From assembly GCA_934565855.1 (NCBI GenBank), contig CAKTIO010000002.1:372001-436000 (forward strand): DNA of 64,000 bases, read 5' to 3'. This document shows, in pieces, positions 16,868 to 22,782 of this stretch. Each line of letters begins with the position of its first letter. The first letter of the stretch is position 1. The notes under the pieces were generated by a model. That model had not been told where the DNA came from, made no database searches, and saw only the letters and a list, made by a program, of their open reading frames with translations. This stretch comes from an uncultured Dysosmobacter sp. GTDB lineage: Bacteria > Bacillota > Clostridia > Oscillospirales > Oscillospiraceae. Both the position numbers and the translations under genes were made by a program.

Positions 16868-17770
16868 ATGATACAGTTCGCACATAAGGCAGCCCGTGTT
16901 CTTGTCCTCTCTGCTTTGTCCGCACTGATGCTGACCGCTGCTGCCTTTGCTGCCGATGTTGCAACAGGCGTTGGCGCAACGACAGGTTCCTCTGTCCGGC
17001 TGCGCGCGGAAGCTTCCACTTCCTCTTCCATTGTTACAACGCTGGATAAAAACGTTGCCGTGGCAGTGCTGGATACCTCCACTCCCGGCTGGTATAAGAT
17101 CTCCTATTCCGGGAAAACCGGATTTATCTCTTCCGATTACGTCGTTCTGGATCAGGACGGTTTGTTTACCTCCTATGGTTCTGTGAATGCCGATGGTGTA
17201 AATGTCCGTTCGGACGCCTCTACGGAGTCCTCTGTTCTGGCAACGGTCAACAAGGGTGCTATTGTCTCTGTCAGTGAATTCGTAGATGGTTGGTACCGGG
17301 TGACCTGCCAGTACGGCACGGAGGGTTTTATCCGCAGTGACTTTCTGGATCTGACCGCATCCGCAACCTCTACCTCCTCTTCCAGCAGTCAGATCGTTTC
17401 CCTCGCCAAGCAGTATCTTGGAACTCGTTACTCCTACGGTGGTTCCTCCCCCAGCGGATTTGACTGCTCCGGCTTTACCATGTATGTGTTCAATCAGTTC
17501 GGCGTATCCCTCCCCCACTCCGCCACCAGCCAGTGGCAGAGCGGCAGCGGAACCAAGGTATGGTCTATTTCCGCTTTACAGGCAGGTGACCTGGTCTTCT
17601 TCTGTGACCCCAGCCGGTCTCTCGGAAAAGCCTGCTCTCATGCCGGTATTTATATCGGAAACGGTCAGTTTATTCACTCCTCCTCTTCTAAGAGCGGCGG
17701 CGTGATTGTCAGTTCTCTGACCAGCGGATATTACAATACATACTTCGTTGGCGGTATGCGCGTTCTCTAA
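16868..17770 (+). CDS. Secreted SH3b-NlpC/P60 peptidoglycan endopeptidase
   Basis: Predicted D,L-endopeptidase cutting peptide stems of peptidoglycan. The 300-aa layout is: signal peptide (1-28, ending AAFAA), two bacterial SH3 domains (about 35-95 and 100-160; SVRLRAEASTSSSIVTTL and GVNVRSDASTESSVLATV), a Ser/Thr linker, and an NlpC/P60 domain (about 175-300). Catalytic residues are visible: Cys in FDCSGF, His in CSHAGIYIG, and a polar third residue near FIHSSSS. There is no LPXTG or SLH anchor, so it is held by SH3 binding or released. Confidence 0.94.
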   Translation: MIQFAHKAARVLVLSALSALMLTAAAFAADVATGVGATTGSSVRLRAEASTSSSIVTTLDKNVAVAVLDTSTPGWYKISYSGKTGFISSDYVVLDQDGLFTSYGSVNADGVNVRSDASTESSVLATVNKGAIVSVSEFVDGWYRVTCQYGTEGFIRSDFLDLTASATSTSSSSSQIVSLAKQYLGTRYSYGGSSPSGFDCSGFTMYVFNQFGVSLPHSATSQWQSGSGTKVWSISALQAGDLVFFCDPSRSLGKACSHAGIYIGNGQFIHSSSSKSGGVIVSSLTSGYYNTYFVGGMRVL

Positions 17771-17794
17771 GTTACCTTGTATCTTCGTATCTTC

Positions 17795-17822
17795 AGAACA
17801 GTCCCTTTTCAGGGACTGTTCT
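17795..17822 (+). terminator. Terminator after NlpC/P60 gene
   Basis: Perfect 12-bp stem AGAACAGTCCCT/AGGGACTGTTCT with a TTTC loop and T6 tail. Confidence 0.9.
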
Positions 17823-17965
17823 TTTTTATTGCCATGCTCTACCCCTTCCCTACCGCGTGATGTGGAAAAGCCGTGAAAACATAGGATAGCCATAGAACCG
17901 TGTTGTGTTCCGTATCAAGCTTTTAAGAGTTACATTCGCACGCATTGGAAAGGATGGTCGTCTTT

Positions 17966-18679
17966 ATGTTCACTGCTCTGCTTCTTTTCGCCAACAGTCT
18001 GCTGTTTTCCTTAAGGTTATCTGGAAACAATTCGTTTCCAAAGCCTCTATCTGCTGAGGAGGAACGCCTCTATCTTCAACTTAACGCACAGGGAGATCTC
18101 TCTGCGAGAAACCTGCTGATTGAACACAACCTTCGTCTGGTTGCGCACATTGTAAAGAAATATTACGCGCAGAGCAAGGACCAGGAGGACCTCCTCTCTA
18201 TCGGGACCATTGGACTGATGAAAGCAATCGCAAGCTTTGATATTTCCAAAGGCGCAAGACTTGCAACCTATGCAGCAAGATGTATTGAAAATGAAATTCT
18301 GATGTATTTCCGGAGTCAAAAAAAGCTACAGGGAGAAGTTTCCTTATCCGATTCCATTGAACCGGATAAAGACGGTAATGCCCTTCAATTAATGGATGTT
18401 GTCGGGGTAGACGATACTATGCTGGAGGATATCCACGCCCGGGACAGTGCACAGCAAATCCACCGTCTGATTCGAGAGTGCCTGACACACCGGGAAGCGG
18501 AGGTCATCCGCCTCCGCTATGGCTTGGGCGGGACCATTCCCCTGACGCAGAGAGAGGTCGCCGCATCATTTCACATTTCAAGAAGCTATGTATCGCGGAT
18601 TGAGAAAAAAGCGCTGGAAAAGCTGCGTTCCGCATTGGAAAAGGGTTTCCAACCGTATAATCGCTCTCCCCTGCAGTAA
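17966..18679 (+). CDS. sigK: RNA polymerase sporulation sigma factor sigma-K (uninterrupted)
   Basis: Late mother-cell sigma factor. An N-terminal hydrophobic pro-sequence (about the first 20 residues, MFTALLLFANSLLFSLRLSG) should need proteolytic activation. Region 2 follows (ARNLLIEHNLRLVAHIVKKYY, DLLSIGTIGLMKAIASFD), then region 3 and region 4 (LTHREAEVIRLRYGLGGTIPLTQREVAASFHISRSYVSRIEKKALEKLR). ATG at 17966 is preferred; an ATG at 17954 is also in frame, and AAAGGATGG could serve either. Unlike B. subtilis and C. difficile there is no skin element in the gene, although a tRNA-targeted island starts 60 bases downstream. Confidence 0.95.
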   Translation: MFTALLLFANSLLFSLRLSGNNSFPKPLSAEEERLYLQLNAQGDLSARNLLIEHNLRLVAHIVKKYYAQSKDQEDLLSIGTIGLMKAIASFDISKGARLATYAARCIENEILMYFRSQKKLQGEVSLSDSIEPDKDGNALQLMDVVGVDDTMLEDIHARDSAQQIHRLIRECLTHREAEVIRLRYGLGGTIPLTQREVAASFHISRSYVSRIEKKALEKLRSALEKGFQPYNRSPLQ

Positions 18680-18739
18680 AGTCTTCTGAACCACGGCAAC
18701 AAGCATATATAACTATATAAAAAGAAGTCCTGAAACCTT

Positions 18740-18801
18740 ACGATTTCGAGGAGTTTTGGTACGCCGTGAGGGATTCGAACCCCCGGCCTTCTGGTCCGTA
18801 G
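18740..18801. repeat. att direct repeat 1 (tRNA-Arg 3' end copy, outer left)
   Basis: 62 bp identical to 20921-20982 and 30283-30344. It begins in the tRNA terminator stem and ends in the anticodon loop (minus strand CTAC). Left flank is chromosomal (downstream of sigK); right flank is element A sequence. The copy is a tRNA fragment without the 5' half, so it is not a functional tRNA. Confidence 0.9.
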
Positions 18802-18916
18802 GTTGTCTCAAGGGCGAATCGGAGCCATTTCGGCTCCGATTTGCCCTTTTTAGCGCCATTCGCTCGGCGGATTTTCCGTTGTTTCCGTCCAGCTCTATCC
18901 GCTCCAATTCTATTCT

Positions 18917-18933
18917 GGGTCAAAAGTGGGTCA
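18917..18933 (+). repeat. Left-arm GGGTCA direct repeats, element A
   Basis: TGGGTCA AAAG TGGGTCA: two copies 11 bp apart, about 115 bp inside the att core, at the same position as in element B. Spacing near one helical turn suits arm-type integrase binding sites (inference). Confidence 0.6.
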
Positions 18934-19458
18934 GGCGTTCATTTTTATGACCACATTTCCGGCATGGTCAACATCGCCCGCTGTGCGGATGGCCTGTTCC
19001 AATTCATTCAATGAAAACTCATGGGTGATGATACGCTCCAAGTCCCACTTGCCGCTCGCCATGATCTCCAGCACATCCCGCACGTCCTCCGGCATATAAC
19101 CGCCGGAGCCGATGATACTCTGCTGGGCATAGGTCATGTGGAGCAGGTCGATGGTGCGGGGCTTATTGTTGACCGCCACGGAGACAAAGCGGCTCTCGAT
19201 TTTTCCAAGCCGAAGGAAATCATCCAGAATACTCTCCGCACCGGCGGCATCCAGCCAGCAGTCAATGTTGGCAACTGCACCATTTAAGGACGGAGCTGTG
19301 CCGAAATAGTGGGCGGCTGTTGCTTCAAAATCCTCTGACGCTGTATTGCAGACTGCAAAGCCCAACTGCTCTGCCAAACTTAGGCGAAAATCTGAGCGGT
19401 CACAAATCATCACTTTCTCCATACCGAAGTGCTTGAAGGCGACTGCGGCAGCAATGCC
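18931..19458 (-). pseudogene. 5'-truncated zinc-type alcohol dehydrogenase
   Basis: The frame encodes the C-terminal, NAD-binding half of a medium-chain dehydrogenase: AAAVAFKHFGMEKVMICDRSDFRLSLAEQLG, DCWLDAAGAESILDDFLRLGKIESRFVSVAV, SIIGSGGYMPEDVRDVLEIM, ending DHAGNVVIKMNA. The N-terminal catalytic zinc domain (about 170 residues) is missing: upstream of about 19458 the frame runs into the repeated integrase-upstream module rather than dehydrogenase sequence. The stop codon overlaps the left-arm GGGTCA repeat. It cannot be a functional dehydrogenase and looks like chromosomal cargo caught by the element and then broken. Confidence 0.8.
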
Positions 19459-19461
19459 CCT

Positions 19462-19668
19462 AAAAGCTGGTAGCGCAAGGTGTGCATATTTTGCGCCGCT
19501 GTAATCAATGAAAAGACTTTCCGGCAACGCAAAAATTGCGCGGCTATAGACAAAGATAAGGCGGTGCAACTCCAAGCGCAGATGATAACTTTCTGATAAC
19601 AGTTCCGCTTTTCGGTAGCTTTTCCCCCTTGGTTACGGTATTGTTCGTTGGCGAAAGGAGTTGGTACT
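19462..19668 (+). repeat. Integrase-upstream module, copy 1
   Basis: 207 bp directly before the integrase start, closely similar and equal in length to 28824-29030, and partly to 21201-21288. Presumably it holds the integrase promoter. The minus strand reads a short conserved peptide (LFIDYSGAKYA) in all three copies. Confidence 0.75.
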
Positions 19669-20820
19669 ATGCCAAAGCGACGAGCAAACGGCGAGGGCAA
19701 TATCAGAAAACGCAAGGATGGACGATGGGAGGGACGGTACACCGTCGGTCATGATCCCGAAACCGGAAAAGCCATCATCAAGAACGTCCTCAGTAAGACG
19801 CAGACAGAAGTCAAGGAAAAACTAAAAAAGGCCATCGAGGAAAACGTCGGCATCGACTACGGCAAAGCCAAGGCCTACACGGTAGGAACATGGTTAGAGG
19901 TCTGGACGGAAAATTACGCCAAAGTGAAGCTGCGCCCATCCACGTTCAAAACCAGCCAGGGCTTTCTCAAAAACCACATCAAGCCACAGATCGGCAGCAT
20001 CCCGCTGGCAGAATTAACCTCTCTGGACTTACAGAGATTCTACAAGCACCTGCTGGACGGTGGCCGGGTAGACCGCATCGAAGCGAAAAAGAAGCCGAAA
20101 GGACTTGCACCCAAGACCGTCCGAAACATCCATCAAATGATTGGCTCGGCGTACAACCTCGCTATCGAGCAACACCTCGTTACAAAAAATCCAACACAGG
20201 GCTGTGCCTTGCCAAAGGTGGAACACAAAGAGATGAAAACCCTGACAGTTGACCAGCTCAGCGCCTTCTTCCAAGAAGCCAGGGATAGCGGCGTGTACGA
20301 ACTCTACTACCTCGACCTTGCCACCGGACTTCGGCGGGGCGAACTGCTTGGGCTGAAGTGGACAGACATAGATTTTCAGCGTGGTGCGCTGAAAATCCAA
20401 CGGGCGATTTCAAGACAAAACGGCAAAGTGGTAGAAGCGCCGCTGAAAACGAAAAACGCCTACCGCACACTGCCGCTGTCGGCAGATGCGATAAGCGTTC
20501 TGAAAATGCAGAAATGTAAGGTTGGCAGCAGCGAATGGGTATTCCCATCCCCGATGGGCGGTCCCATGTCCCCAGACAGCGTCCTGCACATGCTACAAAG
20601 AGTCCTAAAGAGAGCGGGGCTGCCGCGCATTCGCTTCCATGACCTCAGACACACCTTCGCAACCATGGCACTGCAAAATGGCGTGGACGTAAAAACGGTC
20701 AGCAGTATGCTGGGTCACTACTCCGCAGGCTTCACACTGGACACCTACGCCCATGTCACTACCGACGCCCAACTAAAAGCAGCACAAACAATGGGGAATA
20801 TCCTTTCCCGTGCGGTATAG
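19669..20820 (+). CDS. Tyrosine-type site-specific integrase, element A
   Basis: Catalyses integration into and excision from the tRNA-Arg att site. 383 aa: an N-terminal arm-binding domain (about 1-60; MPKRRANGEGNIRKRKDGRWEGRYTVG), a SAM-like core-binding domain (about 70-170), and a catalytic domain (about 195-375) with Arg in ATGLRRGELLGLKW, HDLRHTFATM (H-x-x-R) and the nucleophile in LDTYAHV. ATG at 19669 follows AAAGGAG, and MPKRRANGEG is shared with the paralogue. By eye it differs from the element B integrase at about 22 residues (about 94% identical). It lies at the tRNA-proximal end of its element. Confidence 0.96.
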   Translation: MPKRRANGEGNIRKRKDGRWEGRYTVGHDPETGKAIIKNVLSKTQTEVKEKLKKAIEENVGIDYGKAKAYTVGTWLEVWTENYAKVKLRPSTFKTSQGFLKNHIKPQIGSIPLAELTSLDLQRFYKHLLDGGRVDRIEAKKKPKGLAPKTVRNIHQMIGSAYNLAIEQHLVTKNPTQGCALPKVEHKEMKTLTVDQLSAFFQEARDSGVYELYYLDLATGLRRGELLGLKWTDIDFQRGALKIQRAISRQNGKVVEAPLKTKNAYRTLPLSADAISVLKMQKCKVGSSEWVFPSPMGGPMSPDSVLHMLQRVLKRAGLPRIRFHDLRHTFATMALQNGVDVKTVSSMLGHYSAGFTLDTYAHVTTDAQLKAAQTMGNILSRAV

Positions 20821-20845
20821 TCCTTTCCGCTGCCCGTTCCCGTTG

Positions 20846-20863
20846 GGGTCAGCGTTTGGGTCA
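20846..20863 (+). repeat. Right-arm GGGTCA direct repeats, element A
   Basis: GGGTCA GCGTTT GGGTCA, 12-bp period, just after the integrase stop. The same arrangement is at 30208-30225. Confidence 0.6.
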
Positions 20864-20902
20864 AGGAAAAGCACAACTGTGAAATGAGAACTTATGAAAA
20901 AC

Positions 20903-20938
20903 AAAACTCCTCGAAATCAGACGATTTCGAGGAGTTTT
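20903..20938. terminator. Integrase A terminator overlapping att
   Basis: Perfect 16-bp stem AAAACTCCTCGAAATC / GATTTCGAGGAGTTTT with an AGAC loop. The right arm is part of the 62-bp att repeat, so crossover there keeps the tRNA terminator intact. Confidence 0.85.
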
Positions 20939-20982
20939 GGTACGCCGTGAGGGATTCGAACCCCCGGCCTTCTGGTCCGTAG
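20921..20982. repeat. att direct repeat 2 (middle junction)
   Basis: 62-bp copy shared by the right end of element A and the left end of element B; identical to the other two copies. Confidence 0.9.
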
Positions 20983-21096
20983 GTTGTCTCAAGGGCGAAG
21001 CGGAGCCGTTTCGGCTCCGTTTTGCCCTTTTTGCCACTATTCGCTCGACGGATTTCCATTATTTCCGTCCGGACATACCCGCTCCAATTCCATTCT

Positions 21097-21113
21097 GGGT
21101 CAAAAGTGGGTCA
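21097..21113 (+). repeat. Left-arm GGGTCA direct repeats, element B
   Basis: TGGGTCA AAAG TGGGTCA, identical to 18917-18933 and at the same distance from the att core. Confidence 0.6.
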
Positions 21114-21200
21114 GCGGAAATTTTATGGTGGTGCTTTGAAGACATTTGTGAGAGTGTCCCCAGCGAGAAAGAAGGTCAAAGTTCCACATTGTCAGTGGCG

Positions 21201-21288
21201 AAAAGCGGTGCATATTTTGCTCCGCTATAGTCAATAAAAGGGCTTTCTGGCGATGTAAAAGTTGCGCCGCCATAAGCAAAGATATGAC
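21201..21288 (+). repeat. Integrase-upstream module, partial copy 2
   Basis: About 88 bp related to the 5' part of the 207-bp module (GCATATTTTGC, GCGCCGCCATA). No integrase follows it, so it is an orphan fragment, perhaps from an earlier element. Confidence 0.6.
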
Positions 21289-21502
21289 TGTATGGACTGG
21301 ACACTGTTGCTCTTGAAACTCTTTTACATGGCAGACGGGAACGGGGAACAGTACTTGCATTATGAAAGAATTCTCGATGGTAACAGATGTGGCAGGAATG
21401 TACCAGCCGCCGCATTCTGCGATACTGCCGGTAGTCTATGACGGGGATAATGGGAATCTGCGACACTTGATTGACCTCCAAAAATGAAATTAGCGTGAAT
21501 TG

Positions 21503-21544
21503 TTCGTGCAAAGCATTGATTTCTTCGTGCGAACAGCATATACT
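21503..21544 (+). promoter_or_regulatory. Promoter and operator of the toxin-antitoxin pair
   Basis: TTGATT (21516-21521), 17-bp spacer, TATACT (21539-21544). TTCGTGC occurs at 21503 and again at 21524 inside the spacer, 21 bp or two helical turns apart, and GTTCGTGC/GCGAAC form a palindrome. This suits autorepression by the RelB-type antitoxin (inference). Confidence 0.65.
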
Positions 21545-21574
21545 ATACTCACCAGCAGGAAAGGAGATGGTTTT

Positions 21575-21853
21575 ATGGCTGGCTCCACCACGAATATCAG
21601 CATCCGCATGGATTCGGATTTGAAAACACAGGCCGATGAATTTTTTGGAGAACTCGGCATGAACCTGTCCACGGCGTTCAATATCTTTGTCCGCCAGTCG
21701 CTCCGCGAGGGCCGTATCCCGTTTGACATTTCTCTCAATCAGCCCAACAAGGAAACGATTGCCGCCATGTTGGAGGCAGAAAGGATTGCAAAAGATCCGT
21801 CCGTGAAAGGGTACAACGATCTGGATGAACTCTTTGCAGACCTGAAAGCATGA
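21575..21853 (+). CDS. RelB/DinJ family antitoxin
   Basis: 92-aa type II antitoxin. The N-terminal ribbon-helix-helix (TTNISIRMDSDLKTQADEFFGELGMNLSTAFNIFVRQSLREGRIPF) is the classic RelB/DinJ DNA-binding and dimerisation unit; the acidic C-terminal tail (KGYNDLDELFADLKA) would wrap the toxin. ATG at 21575 follows AAAGGAGATGG. The upstream in-frame extension to 21500 overlaps the promoter and is excluded. Overlaps the toxin gene by four bases. Confidence 0.92.
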   Translation: MAGSTTNISIRMDSDLKTQADEFFGELGMNLSTAFNIFVRQSLREGRIPFDISLNQPNKETIAAMLEAERIAKDPSVKGYNDLDELFADLKA

Positions 21854-22140
21854 GAAAAACAAAATACACCGTTAAGCCCACCACACAGTTCAAAAAGGAT
21901 TTCAAGTTGGCGATGAAGCGCGGCCTGAAAATCGAGCTGCTGGAGGAAGTGATCGCCGCCCTTGCAATGGGCGAAACACTCCCCGAAAAGCACAAGGATC
22001 ACGCGCTGACCGGAAATTGGGTTGGACACCGTGAGTGTCACGTCCTCCCGGATTGGCTGTTGATCTACCGCATCGAGGATGAGGTGCTGGTGCTGACCTT
22101 ATCCCGCACCGGAACGCACAGCGACCTGTTCGGAAAATAA
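21850..22140 (+). CDS. YafQ family mRNA interferase toxin
   Basis: 96-aa RelE-fold ribosome-dependent endoribonuclease. The YafQ catalytic residues are recognisable: HALTG, the His of GHRECHVLPDW with the following Asp, and the C-terminal His in TGTHSDLF. Translationally coupled to the antitoxin through ATGA. It probably stabilises element B against loss (inference). A hairpin terminator follows directly. Confidence 0.93.
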   Translation: MRKTKYTVKPTTQFKKDFKLAMKRGLKIELLEEVIAALAMGETLPEKHKDHALTGNWVGHRECHVLPDWLLIYRIEDEVLVLTLSRTGTHSDLFGK

Positions 22141-22147
22141 CGCCTGC

Positions 22148-22180
22148 CGCCGTATGGAAGTCATTCTGTACGGCGTTTTT
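22148..22180 (+). terminator. Terminator of the toxin-antitoxin operon
   Basis: CGCCGTA (22148-22154) pairs with TACGGCG (22169-22175), followed by T5. Confidence 0.7.
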
Positions 22181-22441
22181 CCAAGTTTAGCGGATTATTT
22201 TGAGGTCCGGCCCATGAGCCCGTGGTTTCCCATTCTCCCTGTGGACTATGAATTATTCAGTAAAATTACCTGCGCGGCCGTGGAGGCAAGGAATCAGAAA
22301 ATTCAAAAAAGCGCAAATGATTGATTTTGAGAGGCTGTCTGTGTCATCTTGGTACAGGCAGCCTTTTGCGTTGAGAGGGAGTAAGGGGGAATAGTGTGTG
22401 GGAAGGATTTTGTCATAAGAATGTAAAACCTGCTAAAATGA
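22181..22441 (+). other. Gene-free stretch with a possible 3' gene remnant
   Basis: Plus frame from about 22180 reads PSLADYFEVRPMSPWFPILPV... to a stop at 22321-22323 without a credible start or ribosome site; it looks like the C-terminus of a lost gene that I cannot name. The rest shows nothing. Confidence 0.35.
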
Positions 22442-22471
22442 TTGACAATTACCATGGCCGTATATTATAGT
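22442..22471 (+). promoter_or_regulatory. Promoter of the 38-codon ORF
   Basis: TTGACA (22442-22447) followed by TTATAG at 17-bp or TATAGT at 18-bp spacing. A GGGAGGTG ribosome site lies directly downstream. Confidence 0.7.
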
Positions 22472-22486
22472 AAGGGAGGTGTGAAA

Positions 22487-22603
22487 ATGAAACCAAGGAG
22501 GATTTTTGCCTATGGGTTAGATTTCTCTAACTATAAAGCTGGCTTGTGGCTGCCGATACATATTTTCCGCAGATTCCCGCTGTATCTGGCAGGCATAGCG
22601 TAA
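22487..22603 (+). CDS. Possible 38-aa cationic/hydrophobic peptide
   Basis: ATG at 22487 after GGGAGGTG, 38 codons: starts MKPRRIFAYGLDFSNYK, continues with aromatic and hydrophobic residues (GLWLPIHIFRRFPLYL) and ends AGIA. Promoter, ribosome site, ORF and a TTCG-loop terminator make a complete mini transcription unit. A GTTAGA-TTTC-TCTAAC palindrome lies inside the coding sequence. It could be a membrane-active or leader peptide, or the decayed start of a larger gene. No family recognised. Confidence 0.45.
   Translation: MKPRRIFAYGLDFSNYKAGLWLPIHIFRRFPLYLAGIA
22516..22531. promoter_or_regulatory. Palindrome 1, GTTAGA-N4-TCTAAC
   Basis: Perfect 6-bp arms. One of three related palindromes between the toxin-antitoxin pair and the leucine-rich repeat gene. 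TTAG...CTAA symmetry resembles DtxR/IdeR/MntR-type metalloregulator boxes; this assignment is inference. Confidence 0.5.
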
Positions 22604-22613
22604 AAGCAGACTG

Positions 22614-22638
22614 CCTCAGTTCGCTGAGGTCACTTTTT
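22614..22638 (+). terminator. TTCG-loop terminator after the 38-codon ORF
   Basis: CCTCAG-TTCG-CTGAGG stem, then TCACTTTTTG. Confidence 0.65.
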
Positions 22639-22645
22639 GAGACAC

Positions 22646-22665
22646 TAGTTAGATTGCTCTAACTA
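22646..22665. promoter_or_regulatory. Palindrome 2, TAGTTAGA-N4-TCTAACTA
   Basis: Perfect 8-bp arms around TTGC, the best of the three sites; 120-140 bp upstream of the leucine-rich repeat gene start. Confidence 0.6.
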
Positions 22666-22708
22666 ATGCGCTGAAACCAAGGGAGACTGCGGCCTTTTAT
22701 CACCGGCG

Positions 22709-22724
22709 GTTAGAGTACGCTAAC
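22709..22724. promoter_or_regulatory. Palindrome 3, GTTAG-N6-CTAAC
   Basis: Five-bp arms around AGTACG; about 60 bp upstream of the leucine-rich repeat gene start and 61 bp from palindrome 2 (centre to centre). No convincing -35/-10 pair was found for that gene, so regulation is unclear. Confidence 0.5.
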
Positions 22725-22782
22725 TAGCGGCGAAATACAATGACCATTTTAATATGACAATCGACAAAAAAGGAGGAACTTT

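Larger units (their letters stand above)
18740..20982 (+). mobile_element. Integrative element A (small tandem unit)
   Basis: About 2.2 kb bounded by two identical 62-bp direct repeats (18740-18801 and 20921-20982) that match the 3' part of tRNA-Arg. It contains left-arm GGGTCA repeats, a 5'-truncated alcohol dehydrogenase, a 207-bp integrase-upstream module, the integrase and right-arm GGGTCA repeats. No mobilisation, replication or recognised excisionase gene. The same left and right ends occur in element B, so the two belong to one family; A is probably an internal-deletion derivative. Confidence 0.8.
20983..21574. other. Left end of element B: arm repeats, module remnant, short ORF remnant
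   Basis: Holds the conserved element end, the partial module copy at 21201-21288, and a 41-codon frame at 21362-21487 (MKEFSMVTDVAGMYQPPH...) with no ribosome site that may be the tail of a decayed gene. The end of the stretch is the toxin-antitoxin promoter. I see no intact gene here. Confidence 0.5.

Noticed and set aside
18740..20982. Additional tRNA-Arg genes at 18740 and 20921
   Set aside because: Only the 3' part from the anticodon loop is present; the 5' half is replaced by element sequence, so these are att fragments.
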